Source: Deltaproteobacteria bacterium (GTDB taxonomy: Bacteria > Myxococcota_A > Polyangia > Polyangiales > B10-G4). Taken from it: a stretch of DNA of 34,943 nucleotides. Both the position numbers and the translations under genes were made by a program. The stretch covers positions 1 to 34,943 of the forward strand of contig QMMC01000013.1 in NCBI GenBank assembly GCA_003647065.1. The letters run 5' to 3'. Under the pieces are notes generated by a model. The model did no database searches. It saw only the letters and a program-made list of their open reading frames with translations, and was not told where the DNA came from. This document shows, one piece after another, positions 34,404 to 34,943 of this stretch; the first letter of the stretch is position 1; each line of letters starts with the position of its first letter.

Positions 34404-34943
34404 ATGGTGACGCCGCGCTTTCCGTTTCAGTTGAAGCTCATGCTCCTCGCGGGCACCCTCGGCGTCGTTCCGACGGTGGCCGTTGGCATCGGCCTCATCG
34501 ACGTCAACGCGCGCGCCGTCGAGCGGGAGAGCCGCGCGCTGTCGATCGCCGTGGCTGACGACGTCGTTCGCACCATCGAAGAGGAGGCGAGTCGCGTCGA
34601 GGCCACGCTCGCCCTCGCGGCCCACGTTCTGAGCGACTCGGAGGTCGCATCCGATACCCGTGTCGCCCTCACCCCGGCCCTCGTCGAGGGAGACTCGGCA
34701 ATCGATCACTTGGCGATCTACGATGCCCGAGGCGGGCTCATCGATGTGGCCCGGGGCGCTGGAGCGGGCGCTGTCGAGGTCCCCGAGCATATGCCGGCGG
34801 AGGTGCGGGACGGTCTCGGAGCCGTCGACCTCTTCGTCGGTCGGGTGGTGGTAGTCGGGGGAGAGCCCCGGGTGCCCTTCGCCATGCCCATCGTCGTCGA
34901 CGGTCGGCGAACCGGGTACGTCTACACCCGGGCCCGCCTCGTC
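34404..34943 (+). CDS. Membrane sensor protein, N-terminal part (runs off the window)
   Basis: At least 180 codons are open to the right edge, starting at ATG 34404 (MVTPRFPFQLKLMLL). A membrane helix at about residues 12-34 (LLAGTLGVVPTVAVGIGL) is followed by a helical segment (ARAVERESRALSIAVADDVVR) and a Cache/CHASE-like extracytoplasmic region (IDHLAIYDARGGLIDVARG, then PFAMPIVVDGRRTGYVYTRA). This is the typical front of a receptor histidine kinase, guanylate cyclase or phosphatase with a HAMP domain; the output domain lies outside the window. It is divergent from the FHA sigma-54 activator, 34 bp away, and may act in the same pathway, but that is inference. Confidence 0.8.
   Translation, partial: MVTPRFPFQLKLMLLAGTLGVVPTVAVGIGLIDVNARAVERESRALSIAVADDVVRTIEEEASRVEATLALAAHVLSDSEVASDTRVALTPALVEGDSAIDHLAIYDARGGLIDVARGAGAGAVEVPEHMPAEVRDGLGAVDLFVGRVVVVGGEPRVPFAMPIVVDGRRTGYVYTRARLV

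Overview
The window is high-GC, densely packed bacterial chromosome and looks like a member of the Myxococcota (deltaproteobacterial lineage, possibly Polyangiales). The pointers are a C-terminal Cys-TM-Arg tail of the MYXO-CTERM type, many lipoproteins with Asp/Gly/Ala-rich linkers after the lipid cysteine, a MopE-type Cys-rich protein, an AgmX/PglI-like C-terminal domain, a Hanks-type kinase with the HRDVSPHN catalytic loop, and an FHA-containing sigma-54 activator. Lineage is inferred from gene content only. No rRNA, tRNA, CRISPR array, insertion sequence or prophage was recognised.

Layout. (1) 1-66: a hexamer tandem repeat at the left edge. (2) 109-9300, minus strand: a run of seven closely spaced genes, read from high to low coordinates: one-TM protein, Xi-class glutathione transferase, GlpG-like rhomboid protease, TMTC/PMT-like membrane glycosyltransferase with TPRs, secreted BNR-type protein with MYXO-CTERM tail, TPR-PEGA envelope protein, Cys-rich lipoprotein. 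(3) 9348-11627, plus: ychJ-like and greB genes joined by a TGATG overlap, then a TonB-like anchored protein. (4) 11690-13987, minus: family B DNA polymerase, divergent from (5) 14024-18140, plus: OmpA-family porin and an AgmX/PglI-type lipoprotein. (6) 18159-19610, minus: PAS-GAF-GGDEF diguanylate cyclase. (7) 19772-25047, plus: beta-helix lipoprotein, M28 peptidase, FG-GAP lipoprotein and a small immunity-like gene that overlaps an antisense antitoxin-like ORF. (8) 25227-26027, minus: zinc-ribbon membrane protein; 26136-26951, plus: trmO. (9) 26968-30249, minus: pseudokinase followed by an active Ser/Thr kinase, both with a C-terminal TM. (10) 30386-32410, plus: OmpA protein with thrombospondin type 3 repeats. 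(11) 32456-34369, minus: FHA-sigma-54 activator and a membrane protein; 34404-edge, plus: start of a membrane sensor.

The genes are dominated by envelope building (outer-membrane OmpA proteins, lipoproteins, surface sorting, glycosylation, intramembrane proteolysis) and by signalling (c-di-GMP, Ser/Thr phosphorylation, sigma-54 activation), with a few housekeeping genes (greB, polB, trmO). The most striking sequence-level pattern is in the start regions. Seven genes at the head of a transcription unit carry a TANNNT hexamer exactly 6-7 nt before the start codon and no Shine-Dalgarno sequence, whereas several operon-internal genes carry clear purine-rich ribosome sites. This points to frequent leaderless transcription. 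Other items of note are a kinase-pseudokinase pair, a rhomboid/O-glycosyltransferase/MYXO-CTERM gene cluster, and a lower-GC island where both strands appear to encode recognisable small proteins.
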